A stretch of 64,000 nucleotides of DNA, taken from assembly GCA_949752735.1 (NCBI GenBank), contig OX457037.1, forward strand, positions 434,001 to 498,000, read 5' to 3'. This document shows positions 10,421 to 22,404 of this stretch, piece by piece. The notes under the pieces are model-generated. The model ran no database searches. It was not told the origin of the DNA and saw only the letters and a list, made by a program, of their open reading frames with translations. Position numbers and translations under genes: made by a program. Within the stretch, counting starts at the first letter, position 1, and each line of letters begins with the position of its first letter. This DNA is from Lumbricus terrestris. Its lineage: Eukaryota; Annelida; Clitellata; Crassiclitellata; Lumbricidae.

Positions 10421-11939
10421 GGGTGATTCAGAAAAAATTATTTTCGAATTTCAATGAGCATGGTTGCTAATTTTGTTCCTTTTGGACCCAGAATAAATTG
10501 TGTATAAGACATTTCAAGATAAAATGTATTTTAGAGCTAGCTCAATGAGCCCAAAGTTTCCACATACATTCGCATTGAAGCTTCAAATTGAAAGAATGGC
10601 CATGTGAGATTTCACACACAAAATTAAGTTGAATAGAACAAAACATAGGGTCATTACTGAGTAAAATAGTCCTAGGAAAAAAGATATTCATTCACAGCAT
10701 TCTGTAAACTAAAAAAGTGTGATATTCCCAGCAGTAATCCACTGCTTGATCAGCTTGCACAATAAGCCTATTATAGAACTGCCAGTCAATAACTGGTGTA
10801 TCAGATTCCATCGGACCAGCGCTTTCACGCTCCCATGCTTAGATCTACTCCTCGTTTATATGACTTGCAGAAAAACAGAATTCTGTGAAATTTCTAAACT
10901 TAGGGACTGTCAATTAAAAGTGAACTCTCTAAAGATTGGTCTTGAAACAATAAGTGACATTTGCCATTCATGAGTCATATGCACCTGATTCGTCAATTTT
11001 AAGAACATGCTCATGTTCTGATTTGCAATATAAAAAATAAGATTCTCTTTCAACACATGCTTTTCAGGTTTTTTTGCTTCTGTTTTCTGTTTTCTATATC
11101 AGATCATACTCCTCAACTAAATCTTTTACTTTGACACTTTATTAGTCTGAATTGCTGCCGAAATCTTTGCTTTATTGAAAATGCAGTTTAACCCAATAAT
11201 GTCATTCAGCTCTCTGACACAGTCTTCTTCAAATTTTCTATGATGTAAAAATAAAAATGGTCTTTAGTGTTTAGCCTCATCTGGTGGATAACACACTGAT
11301 GTGATGGAATGCTTTTGGTTCTCCAAATAACTAGATTTCTGTCTTCAACCTTGGTCCTTGGCAGAGAAGTGCAAACGTTCTCTTCCATTTACACTACTAT
11401 AGGTCTAGCTATAGCTGCTAAATCAGGGCATGAGATTCCTCTTTCCATCAGATTGCTACTTGATCGTTATCTTTTTAAGTTAGACTGTGTGCCCTTATAG
11501 GCCTACTCGACAATAACTAATGAATTATTCTGGCACACTGTGGCCTATCATTCTTTCTTATTACAGAGTTTTTAAATTGATAAACTATTAAATAACCTCC
11601 CATCTCTCACTTTGAATAAAATTGATGACGACTTAGGTTTGATCCTAATTCCTATCACCAGTGCAGCATCCCAATCATCCAGTGACTTTGTGCCTCATAC
11701 TTTGCTAAAGCCTAAAGGCCCTATGCTCTTCGAATGTGTAACCGTGCGTTTAGTTGAGGTGTTTGCTGTATTCTTCTTAAAGTTGGTTTGTCTCACTATC
11801 TTATGTCAAGACCACTCTATTGGCAACTTAATGGCCATCATCACCATGGTGTCACTGCCAAGGGGCCCGCCTAGTGGGATTGCAAGACCCCCTTTCGGGT
11901 CTCCTGTGCAACCAAATTGAAACTATTAGCATCATTCCT

Positions 11940-12007
<68 letters not shown>

Positions 12008-13060
12008 GTGCTCTGCCCGAAGGCAGGTTCATTGGCTTACGCCCCTGGGGATGAGATGAGTGAGGTGGTTTCCCGTTGCCTTCCTCACAGACAATGATGG
12101 GTAAGCAACTTGCCCAAGGTCGCTCCGCAGCAGCTTGCGCCACCGCGTCCCATGCGTACTTGCCCGAGATATCTAAATCTCTGAATGTCAACTCCCAGCC
12201 CGGGGCTTGAACCGCAGTCCGTTGCAACCAACAGACGTATGCGGCGCGCGCTTACCGGTGTAGCTAACTAGGCCAGTCATCATTCCTTAAGCACTGATTT
12301 AGTATATTTTGTTAACTTTGTTTCCTTGATGCTTGATTTGATTTGTTGTTCTGGTTCTGGTTGCCAAATAAATGATTTGCTTTTTATTTGATGGCTGTAT
12401 TGTATTAAATGAAGCCATTTTTAAACTTTCTTTTCCAGCTAGGTCTGTACAAATGAAGTTTACACAAATAAATAACCGACAGCCACTTTTCATTATCTTG
12501 TTAATTATAATGGGAAAATGGAATTCCTCAAATATGACATTTACGCAATGAAAACTTTAAAAGCAAAAATTTCAGAATAATGTGTATAAAGATGCTTATG
12601 ATTATTCATATCACACTGTCTGAACACAATGTCTAGACAGAAATATCCATGCATTTATACTTTTATACGTTTATGTAAAATTATTCCTGCTTCGTAGCAA
12701 TTCGTCGCCGGTCAAAACAAATATTACAATTCAGCAGGCTTTTAGTGATCACAAGAAAATAAGAATTATTTAATTATTCATATATGGCCTCTGACTATGT
12801 GCATACTTTCAACCTACAGGATTACAGCGTAATCTAATTGGAAATGTTCAATTCGAGTGCCTCGTCAATGACAATTGCATTGATTTCTTCATATAGACCC
12901 CATCTCAGATTTCAAGGTCATTGAGCTACCTCTAAATATTCATATATTGCAATAAAATTTTGAGGCAATGTTCACTAAGACTAAAGGAACAAAATTATAT
13001 ATCAACCATGTCAGACAATCAGAGAAAATTATTTTTTCTCCATTGTAATGTGAATCACCC
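10421..13060. mobile_element. Non-coding TA-flanked DNA transposon, GGGTGATTCA termini
   Basis: The left end reads TA-GGGTGATTCA and the right end is the inverse, with TA on both sides (10419-10420, 13061-13062). Subterminal AAAAATTATTTTC-like blocks are inverted too. No transposase frame is present in 2.6 kb. A subterminal block with GAGCTACCTCTAAATATTCAT (near 12920) is shared with the element at 15307-16997, which also has a TA target and a GGGTG terminus, so the two belong to one group. Tc1/mariner-like targeting is an inference from the TA flanks. Confidence 0.65.
11941..12278 (-). mobile_element. tRNA-derived SINE with (ATC)n tail
   Basis: Read on the minus strand it begins with a tRNA-like head. 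TAGTTAGCTACACCGG stands at the A-box position and GCGGTTCAAGCCCCG at the B-box position. A body with GACCTTGGGCAAGTTGCTTACC follows, a string also typical of CORE/MIR-type SINEs. It ends in an (ATC)n run (11941-12006). A perfect 10-bp target duplication ATCATTCCTT flanks it (11931-11940, 12279-12288). It is inserted within the larger DNA transposon at 10421-13060. Confidence 0.85.
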
Positions 13061-13062
13061 TA

Positions 13063-14081
13063 GTATGCATCATACATCAAACACTTGCGCTATATAATTA
13101 CGCACACGCGTTTGTACAGTTTACAGACCTGGTGGATATGATGCATTGAGGCAACTGGCGCGTTAAGTTTACGGTCTGTTGATGTAGAAACATTCCCATG
13201 AAGATAATTTATTAACAGAGTAGATTACATCGTAAAGTATTTACATTTTGCGAATCGTTACTTTACAATTTCAGAATGTCATTAATGAAGATATAAACCA
13301 ATTAGAATTTTACCACGAGCCTGTTCCCGTAGAAAACTTCACTGCAATGTTAACATGGCAAGATTAATTCGACGCTGTTGATGTTTTACAGCATCAGCGA
13401 ACAGCATTGCTATAATCTGAGAAAGTCAATTGAAATATGGCCACGGCAGCTGTGGACGGAATGACGTAGGATATACTGTAGCATTAAAGGAGACGTTACT
13501 ACATGAGAGAAATATTGCAATGAGAACAGCGTATGATATTCCAGCGCCTCTTTAAGAGAAGTCTCGACTGAAAGTTTTGATAACAGACAGTTTTCTTCTG
13601 TTTTCATAAAGAATCCAATATTAGTATAACTGGCAGTGAAACATATCTTCGTGTCAACAGAAACATGCAGTCTAGTTAATAACTAAGCCATACAATTAAT
13701 TAGTGAATCCGTGAAAGTTAATAAAGCGACTGTAACTTATATGTCAACGTTAATTCCGTTCCTTCTGAGGTTTTTTCTGAGGATTTTATTTCTGCGTGGT
13801 GTCTACTCGACCCTGACCAAACCGATAAGCAATCAGAATCAACTGATTAAAGTGGTTCGGAGAAGCATCGTGAGCTCTCACAGCGGGTCCTTGGCGGCCA
13901 ATACATTACACATCGTGCTATTTATCTAACTGATATCTCTGTTAATAATGACAATCATGTGCGCAGAGACTGAGTTCTCTGAGAGCGCCTCTCGTTTCTT
14001 GTTTATCCGTAGGCCTACAGACGTTTAAAAAATAGGCGTAAGAAATGATCCAAACGTCGTCTCAAAGAAGCCATCGAAACA
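13063..14081. other. Unassigned spacer
   Basis: AT-rich sequence with only short featureless open frames (for example 13410-13607 and 13711-13929). No supported gene or repeat. Confidence 0.4.
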
Positions 14082-14089
14082 GGAAGACG

Positions 14090-14543
14090 TAGGGCTGCCA
14101 ACTCTTGATTTCACCATTCCGGGACGCCCGCAATCACTAGCCTAGATATGACATCTATACCAATTTACACTGTCCAGTGTGTTCACATAATTATATTGCA
14201 TAGGCACAAAGTCATGGAAAAACCAACACGTCATCTCTCAAACTGCATTACAATGGACTGACAGTAGCTTACATATGACACAATAGGCTACTGAGTGTCA
14301 GTGGTTTGCAAAGTATTCAAGACTTGAACCCAGCGGTGTCCAACATTCGATGTTCAGCCAACAACGTTATGTTTAACAGCGCAGAACGCAAAATCATCAT
14401 ACAACTTGCCGAGTTTAGTGTGCAAAATGACAACATTTTTTCTACCACAAATTCCGGGACAATTTGAGATCAATCCGGGACTCGGGACGCACAAGGCCGA
14501 TTCCGGGAATGTCCCGGCGAATCCGGGACGGTTGGCAGCCCTA
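14090..14543. mobile_element. hAT-type MITE, TAGGGCTGCCAAC ends
   Basis: The terminal inverted repeat TAGGGCTGCCAAC matches the YARNG rule and is flanked by a perfect 8-bp duplication GGAAGACG (14082-14089, 14544-14551). The inner right part is rich in CCGGGAC repeats. It is non-coding. A sibling of nearly the same length lies at 33508-33962. Confidence 0.9.
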
Positions 14544-14873
14544 GGAAGACGACATTAATTTCCTGTCGCAATGAAACTCAAAGACTTTTAATTATTACAT
14601 AGAATACAAAGTTGAATGTTTAGAAGTCGTCGAAAAGTATCAACAGAGACTGTCTTCTGTACATCAAAACTCAGTGATCGGACATAACGACATACATGTA
14701 AGCCTAAACAGCTTACCCATTATGGGAAATGAGCTTAGCAAACTCGATTTTGTTAGTTGCTCACACTCAAAGTAGCTAAACACGTCTACACCATGACTAT
14801 AAACAAAATGAGAGGTTAAATAGTCACAATGGGCAAAACAACTCCCTCGGAATTACGCAATTGTCGAGTATTT

Positions 14874-15087
14874 CTATGATATCTCATTAGCGCATGTCAT
14901 CCGAGGCTGTGCTAAGCACGCATGAACACGTCTGCCTTGACTTGGTAGACGATATTCGTATGGAGTTGGACACTTGCAGAAGGATTGCCTATAAAAGGGA
15001 ATGACTCTGTATTCCACTCGACGTATCTCTCTCGCAGCAGGAATCCATTCTCTTCTCGGTAACCTTTGGATCTCATCAACGATGTAC
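14874..15087 (-). CDS. Gene A exon 6: cytoplasmic tail and stop
   Basis: The exon follows a strong acceptor (TTGTTTCTGTTGTAG before GTACATC) and ends at TAG. Read in phase 2 from the previous exon it gives R-YIVDEIQRLPRREW, a basic stretch, and ends CANEIS. The tail contains VEYRVI, which fits the ITIM consensus (S/I/V/L-x-Y-x-x-I/V/L), plus further tyrosines in FYRQSF and PYEYRL. Against gene B there are five nucleotide differences in 214, four of them silent and one Ile/Met. An overlapping frame starting upstream at 15121 is a shadow. Confidence 0.8.
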
Positions 15088-15306
15088 CTACAACAGAAAC
15101 AACTTCAGCCTTGAACAACAATCATCGATTATATGGACACTGCATTGAATACAGTCGGTGAATGGACATCAGATTCTGTATCAGTCGTATCTGATTACTG
15201 TCTGTTGCTGTGGTAGGAGGCGACGGCGTTTCAGAGGTTTACTAGCAACGCGTTTGCCTGGCTTTGGAAAGCAACTTAATATATATATATATATATATAT
15301 ATATTA

Positions 15307-16996
15307 GGGTGCCACTCAAAAAATAAATTTTTAATTTTTGCCTTCCCACCCTTCAAATATGTTTCCATTGTTGAAATAATAAGGTTCACAAAATTAGGAA
15401 GCATTCTAAAAATATTTACTGGTAGCTCCACGTGGTTAAAGTTTTTAGCATTGAACAATGTTACTTTTCATGCTGTTTCAATGGCTAAGACACATTACTA
15501 TGAAGGGTATTCACTATTGCTAAGTTAGTGATGAGCAATTGAGCACAGCACTACTGGTGAGCAACAGTAGACTCCTTAGTAACTAGAAATGTCTTGCAGT
15601 GCCTCTCAGCAACTTATTGCAGAAAATGATTCTGTTTGTCATAGTGACCAAGGACACCATTGAATGAATCAGCGGTATTGTTGACCACCATCAGACTCTC
15701 TGCTCATATTGGAGCACTAGCATACTCAGAAATGCTCTCTCAAGTGCTAGGGTGAAGGTCTTAAGGACAAGAAGTCATGTGATATTCCAATTGCCACAAG
15801 AAGCTGCTAAGTATGTTGTGACAACCATCGCTGCATTGGTATAGTAACAGTGCCATGCAGCACAACATGTCAAGGAGTTCGTCCATGAGTTTCTTTACTT
15901 AGGGCTGTGACCATTGCTTCCTTCTAGAGGAACCATTGTATCAAAGAAAGTAAGACCATTTAAGATTTCACCTAGATGCTACAAATGACTACAGAAGGAC
16001 TTGATTGCTGAATCGGCAACAGTTTGGTTGTTTGTCTGTATGCATCAAACTCATGCGGAAGATTCAAGTCGTTGCGAGGATCATGCATGTGCGTACAGAC
16101 ACTTAATGTACAACTTCACAGTTCACAACTGCTTTGAACTCTTGGAGAGCTGACAACTCACGTTTGGTGACCTTTACTGAGAGTGAAATGAGTAGCTTTT
16201 AAAACTGTATGTGACCTTGCCATCCATCTATAGGCTAACTAGCTCTATGGGATGCATGGGCTCCAGAGGCATGGATACGCACATATTCCCCACTTTCCAC
16301 TCCTTCTAAAAATATCAGTGCCAGGTGAAAGAGCTCATAGTGGTCCTAACAGTCCTGGCTGAATATCATTGAGCTGGATGAGCTCAATAAACTCACTTTG
16401 CATCAGATTCAAACCAGTGCAATTGTTATACCGTTTTCATACCGGATCTGCTTCAAATATGTATAATATTATGTGAATCTCTAAATCTGTTAAATTATAT
16501 CTTGATGTTATGCCACTGGAGTTCCCATCTGGTGTTGAACGCTTTGGCATCAACTAATTCCATGATTTTGGTCTACAAACCAAGCTCATACGCTTTTGTA
16601 CAGACAAAACACAGGCACCATCATGAAGGCATGTAGTGCTAGTTGTATGAAATGACATAGACAGTCTTTATTAAGCCTTTTTTGGTTTATCCATGTTATT
16701 ATAACAACAACCAAGAATTAGGAAAGATTAAAAATTACAAGAAACATTATTATTCTTAGTCAGTATGAACAATGAGTCACAGCACAGTCTGTAGATATAA
16801 GTTATTTCCATACGCGATTTCGAAGAAATGATGTGATACGCTACTATAAACTACTAACGCACGAAGCTACCTCTAAATATTCATCAATCTGAATAAAATT
16901 TGTAACACATGAGTTTCCTGTCATAGAAAACATTTTGAGGGGGTGGGCAACTGGATTAGTCAAAATTATTTTTTGGCCATGCATTTCATTGGCACC

Positions 16997-16997
<1 letters not shown>
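15307..16997. mobile_element. TA-target DNA transposon, GGGTGCCA termini, in gene A last intron
   Basis: The inverted ends GGGTGCCA lie next to TA within runs of (TA)n on both sides. Unit B has only a short TATA stretch at the matching place (about 52655-52663), so B shows the empty site and the insertion postdates the duplication or was lost from B. The interior holds no transposase frame. The block AGCTACCTCTAAATATTCAT near 16865 is shared with the 10421-13060 element. Confidence 0.75.
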
Positions 16998-17037
<40 letters not shown>

Positions 17038-17548
17038 CTCTAAAATTAAATGCAATAGGAGGCACTGAAGTCTATTGAATTTCAGGAATGCCAAGAACCT
17101 GTTTTTCATTCATCCATTCACCCATATCAAAGATTTATATGGCTCCATTATCAAGGGATCTACTCCCGCATTAATGAGAAGAGTTGTTTGTGTGTGCTGT
17201 CTGAAGACCATTCATTTAGCCACAAATCGCTTGAGATTCAATTAGAATTTCCCGTCTGTACACAAAGTTATCGTGGAAACTAGACATGCTTGAGATGCCC
17301 ACTTGCTGCGCCAATTGAAGCCGAGATCGCTTAATCACTTGTGGATCAGAATTAAATATTTCGACCTCGGTGTTCATTTGAAAGTCCATTTTGTTATGGA
17401 ATAATATTTCCAAAATATGAAGACACTTTAATGTAGGAAAAGCCCAGCGACAAAGAGACTTTAATGATGATATCATGATTGAATTCAGTAAATGAACACA
17501 ATAATTATCTGAAACCATATTCTTCCTAGACGGAATGCATGTATTTAC

Positions 17549-17693
17549 CGTGTAGGTCTACTGATTGGTGAAAAGAGAGGACAGCAGAAGAGGAATCCCC
17601 AGCATCCCCCGAGTGCTGCAACCGACGCCATGAGTGTTCCTAAGATGGTTCCGAGTGTGAACTTCGCTGCCAGAAGACCAACGTTAATGGATC
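17549..17693 (-). CDS. Gene A exon 5: transmembrane segment
   Basis: The 145-nt exon lies between acceptor TTGCATTCAG and donor GTAAATAC. It encodes SINVGLLAAKF followed by a small-residue-rich hydrophobic helix (TLGTILGTLMASVAALGG) and CWGFLFCCPLF, then polar residues. This is a typical single-pass helix with GxxxG-like spacing and juxtamembrane cysteines that could be acylated. Gene B has the same exon length, with several substitutions on the extracellular side (Phe-Thr to Ala-Val, Thr to Pro, Thr to Met). Confidence 0.8.
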
Positions 17694-18702
17694 CTGAATG
17701 CAAGAATCAGAATTGAGTTAAAATGTATAAGAAAAGCAAACATTATCAGTAGAGTATAATTAACATTCTAAACTATAATTATTAAAAGAAACAGACGTAA
17801 AGATGAATTTATCGATGGCTTTTAGCAACGGAGACCCAAACTCTTAAGAGTCATGATTACAACGAGTCTAAAATAATCCTTTTCAGCCAAAATCGTGTCA
17901 AGCAAATACTTCTCTGTTTTTCGTGTTTATATCGGACAGCCTCCAATCAGTTTAGTTTTTAATCATACGCCATTACATCCGTTGCTTAATCAATTGTACG
18001 CTAACTGTATCCAACTATTCATTTCATTTGACAACTCGATGTTTAAGACACCCATCTATTGCGATAGGTGGCTTATCCGGCGAGTTTACTCCGGTTCAAA
18101 ACGGTGGAATATTTGATCGATTTCTTACCTAAATTAAATTTTTGTGGGCAATTCAAACAACTAAGATAGCGCGTCGGAGTTTGTGTAATATACTAAGATC
18201 ACGCATGGAAGGTTGCGTTAATGCATCGGGCACTAGTCAGATATGCGCTATAAAACTGTTCTAATATATTGCGGCACGGCGCACACCATCCCTAATGGAC
18301 GTGAAGGAACCGACTATTACCACTTTGGGGGACCCTCAAGATGTTTTTCAAGTTAATAATAGGCTAGTTGTACAAAATTCTAATACGAAGAAAAACAATT
18401 TTTTTATCCACGCTAATGTGCACATTCTCAACAAATTTGCAGATTACGTGTAGGCTACCTGGCTACACAATTAGTAGCCATTCAATTGCCGGTAAACCAG
18501 CTCCTTCTGCCTTGAAAGCCACAAAGCTTCATTTTTAAATCTTTGTATTAATTAACACGCAACTGTAGACTACTTCCTGCTTGAAATGTTATAGTTGGCT
18601 GTAATAATTGTTGTCAATGTTATGTATGTAGGCCTATGTAGGCCCAAAAGGATCGTGGTAAAATCGAATTAAGGTGTATTTTCTTTAACATAGTAATTAT
18701 AC

Positions 18703-21582
18703 CTGTTGTCAGTTGAGACGTAACGTAGACTGCAGGAATCGTTGAATTCGTTGATGTACCGAATTCTGGGACGAACACAGTTGACGTGAATGGCCGTTGA
18801 ATCGTTGTTGGAGAGGATGTTGTTGCAGCGGAATTAGTCAGAGAGGTTACGATGGTTGAAGCAGCTGACTTACTGAATGTCTGATCACTCACTTCGATAT
18901 AATATGTCGTAGTAGGTGTAGCAGAAGGTTCGGTTAATTTATTTGTGGCCGTTGATGGAGTTTTTCCATTGAATGGTGTAGTGGATGAAGGAGAAGGTGC
19001 AGCGGTAGTATTTGTGGTCGTTGGTTGAGTTGTACCAGTCGTTGATGATGTAGATGTCTGTGGTGTGCTATTGTTTATGGTTGTTGGTTGAGCTGTTTCT
19101 TTTGTTGTTGTTGCTGTTGTTGAAGTGTTAGTGTTTGTGTTTGTGGTTGTTGGATGAGTTGTTCCTGTCGTTGATGTTATAGGTGTAGATGAGGTGTTAG
19201 TGTTTGTGGTTGTTGGAGGAGTTGTTCCTGCCGAAGACGTTGTAGGTCTAGGTGACGTGTTAGTGTTTGTGGTTGTTGGATGAGTTGTTCCTGCCGAAGA
19301 CGTTGTAGGTCTAGGTGATGTGTTAGTGTTTGTGGTTGTTGGATGAGTCGTTCCTGCCAAAGACGTTGTAGGTCTAGGTGAGGTGTTAGTGTTTGTGGTT
19401 GCTGGAGGAGTTGTTCTTGTCGTTGATGTTGCAGATGTAGGTGCTGTGTTAGTGTTTGTGGTTGTTGGATGAGTTGTTCCTGCCGAAGACGTTGTAGGTA
19501 TAGGTGAGGTGTTAGTGTTTGTGGTTGTTGGATGAGTTGTTCCTGCCGAAGACGTTGTAGGACTAGGTGATGTGTTAGTGTTTGTGGTTGTTGGATGAGT
19601 TGTTCCTGCCGAAGACGTTGTAGGTCTAAGTGAGGTGTTAGTGTTTGTGGTTGTTGGATGAGTCGTTCCTGCCGAAGACGTTGAAGGTCTAGGTGAGGTG
19701 TTAGTGTTTGTGGTTGTTGGATGAGTTGTTCTTGTCGTTGATGTTGTAGGTGTAGATGAGGTGTTAGTGTTTGTGGTTGTTGGATGAGTTGTTCCTGCCG
19801 AAGACGTTGTAGGTCTAGGTGATGTGTTAGTGTTTGTGGTTGTTGGATGAGTTGTTCCTGCCGAAGGCGTTGTAGGTCTAGGTGATGTGTTAGTGTTTGT
19901 GGTTGTTGGATGAGTTGTTCTTGTCGTTGATGTTATAGGTGTAGATGAGGTGTTAGTGTTTGTGGTTGTTGGATGAGTTGTTCTTGTCGTTGATGTTATA
20001 GGTGTAGATGAGGTGTTAGTGTTTGTGGTTGTTGGATGAGTTGTTCCTGCCGAAGACGTTGTAGGACTAGGTGATGTGTTAGTGTTTGTGGTTGTTGGAT
20101 GAGTTGTTCCTGCCGAAGACGTTGTAGGTCTAGGTGAGGTGTTAGTGTTTGTGGTTGTTGGATGAGTTGTTCCTGACGAAGACGTTGTAGGTCTAGGTGA
20201 GGTGTTAGTGTTTGTGGTTGTTGGATGAGTTGTTCCTGCCGAAGACGTTGTAGGTCTAGGTGATGTGTAAGTGTTTGTGGTTGTTGGCTGAGTTGTTCCT
20301 GCCGAAGGCGTTGTAGGTCTAGGTGAGGTGTTAGTGTTTGTGGTTGTTGGATGAGTTGTTCCTGCCGAAGACGTTGTAGGTCTAGGTGAGGTGTTAGTGT
20401 TTGTGGTTGTTGGATGAGTTGTTCTTGTCGTTGATGTTATAGGTGTAGATGAGGTGTTAGTGTTTGTGGTTGTTGGATGAGTTGTTCCTGTCGATGACGC
20501 TGCAGATGTATTTGAAGTGTTAGTGTTTGTGGTTGTTGGATGAGTTGTTCCTGCCGAAGACGTTGTAGGTCTAGGTGAGGTGTTAGTGTTTGTGGTTGTT
20601 GGATGAGTTGTTCCTGCCGAAGACGTTGTAGGTCTAGGTGAGGTGTTAGTGTTTGTGGTTGTTGGATGAGTTGTTCTTGTCGTTGATGTTGTAGGTGTAG
20701 ATGAGGTGTTAGTGTTTGTGGTTGTTGGATGAGTTGTTCCTGCCGAAGGCGTTGTAGGTCTAGGTGAAGTGTTAGTGTTTGTGGTTGTTGGATGAGTTGT
20801 TCTTGTCGTTGATGTTATAGGTGTAGATGAGGTGTTAGTGTTTGTGGTTGTTGGATGAGTTGTTCTTGTCGTTGATGTTATAGGTGTAGATGAGGTGTTA
20901 GTGTTTGTGGTTGTTGGATGAGTTGTTCCTGCCGAAGACGTTGTAGGACTAGGTGATGTGTGAGTGTTTGTGGTTGTTGGATGAGTTGTTCCTGCCGAAG
21001 ACGTTGTAGGTCTAGGTGAGGTGTTAGTGTTTGTGGTTGTTGGATGAGTTGTTCCTGACGAAGACGTTGTAGGTCTAGGTGAGGTGTTAGTGTTTGTGGT
21101 TGTTGGATGAGTTGTTCCTGCCGAAGACGTTGTAGGTCTAGGTGAGGTGTTAGTGTTTGTGGTTGTTGGATGAGTTGTTCCTGCCGAAGACGTTGTAGGT
21201 CTAGGTGATGTGTTAGTGTTTGTGGTTGTTGGATGAGTTGTTCCTGCCGAAGACGTTGTAGGTCTAGGTGAGGTGTTAGTGTTTGTGGTTGTTGGATGAG
21301 TTGTTCTTGTCGTTGATGTTATAGGTGTAGATGAGGTGTTAGTGTTTGTGGTTGTTGGATGAGTTGTTCTTGTCGTTGATGTTGCAGATGTAGGTGAGGT
21401 GTAAGTGTTTGTGGTTGTTGGCTGAGTTGTTCCTGCCGAAGGCGTTGTAGGTCTAGGTGATGTGTTGGTGTTTGTGGTTGTTGGCTGAGTTGTTCCTGTC
21501 ACTGTTGTGGTAGCCGAATGTGTTGTGGTTCTTATTTCGGTTGACGTCATTATCTGCGTCGTCGTTACTGATGTGTCCATAA
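18703..21582 (-). CDS. Gene A exon 4: mucin region of 960 codons
   Basis: A single exon between acceptor GATTGTAG and donor GTATAATT. It starts VMDTSVTTTQIMTSTEIRT, runs through about 38-40 copies of a 21-residue unit, and ends with a non-repetitive stalk (YYIEVSDQTFSKS to VTSQLTTG) that gene B also has. Each unit has a constant half (TTHPTTTNTNTS) and a variable half (for example PRPTTSSAG, STPITSTTR, PTSATSTTR). Thr, Ser and Pro dominate, so dense O-glycosylation is expected, and most units carry an Asn-Thr-Ser sequon. No stop or frameshift interrupts about 2.4 kb of repeats. Gene B's exon is only 870 nt. Confidence 0.85.
19080..21510 (-). repeat. 63-bp tandem repeat array with higher-order duplication
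   Basis: The coding minisatellite has a 63-bp period (21 codons). A characteristic pair of STPITSTTR units at about 19918-20043 recurs about 882 bp (14 units) later near 20800-20925, followed by the same unit order. A multi-unit block has therefore been duplicated as a whole. Period and frame are kept strictly. Confidence 0.9.
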
Positions 21583-21959
21583 CTACAATCAGAACAAAAT
21601 CAAAATTATTACAGAATTGTTTTTTAAAATGATTCTTTCACAGTTTTTTTACTTAGTAAATTTATTAATTTCGCAATTTTTTTCTATTGTTTTGCTTGGC
21701 TTCCTGACTCATTTTCCGTGTCTGTTCAGGTCCCGCGAATTTTGGTGTACCAATTGAAAAATTGTTATGAATACTTGTAATAACACTCTTGAGCTTTTAT
21801 GTTGGCGATTTATTTCTTTTCTGGTGTTAATTTTATTATTGCCTGTTTGTGATGTTTGTTTTGTGTTCTGTTGCTAATAATGTTTGGGAGTCTTTGTTAA
21901 GTAGGCGAGTGTGTGTTATATCTATCTCTTGCCAGCTCGTAGAACTTTTCATTGCTTAC

Positions 21960-22274
21960 CGGTTACGTTTGCAACGAACTTTGGTTCGTTCCTTGCTAGA
22001 TAGGCCGTCTTGTTATTTGTTGGCTGAGTAAACGTTGCACGACAGTCGTAGGCACCAGCAGGAGAGCTGCTATTAACGATGAAGGTAGCTGTAGAATCAT
22101 ACACATATGGAGTGATTTGCGTCCTTGGAGGTGTAGCCGTGTAGTCTTGACCGTCAACCATGCATGTGAGAATTGCATTCATCGGAGAGACCGGATGATC
22201 TGCGTAAATTATCGTGCATTTTATACTTGCGCTCTCGGACGACGTACGAGTCAAGTAACAAATCGGACCAGAAC
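21960..22274 (-). CDS. Gene A exon 3: second Ig-like domain
   Basis: The 315-nt symmetric phase 1-1 exon lies between acceptor TTTTGTTCTAG and donor GTAAGC. It encodes SGPICYLTRTSSES, then SIKCTIIYAD, ILTCMVDGQDY, STATFIVNSSSPAGAYDC and ends NVT. The AGAYDC string fits the Ig F-strand Cys motif. Four cysteines could form two disulfides. N-linked sites are present (NSS, NKT, NVT). Gene B has the same length and pattern. Confidence 0.8.
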
Positions 22275-22404
22275 CTAGAACAAAATCAATGAATCGATTA
22301 GAAGACGATGCTGATTTTAAGACGTTAAATAGATTCCATCTATACAAACATACATGTATAAAAAGTATAATATGCATGGCTATTGCATGCAAATAAAATT
22401 ATAG

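Noticed and set aside
14912..15121. Minus frame starting MLFKAEVVSVVG as a separate small gene
   Set aside because: It overlaps the last receptor exon in another frame. The exon frame joins in phase with the transmembrane exon and shows mostly silent changes between copies.
18703..21582. Long regular direct repeats resembling a CRISPR-like array
   Set aside because: The 63-bp units are contiguous coding repeats in frame with the receptor gene, and there are no unique spacers.
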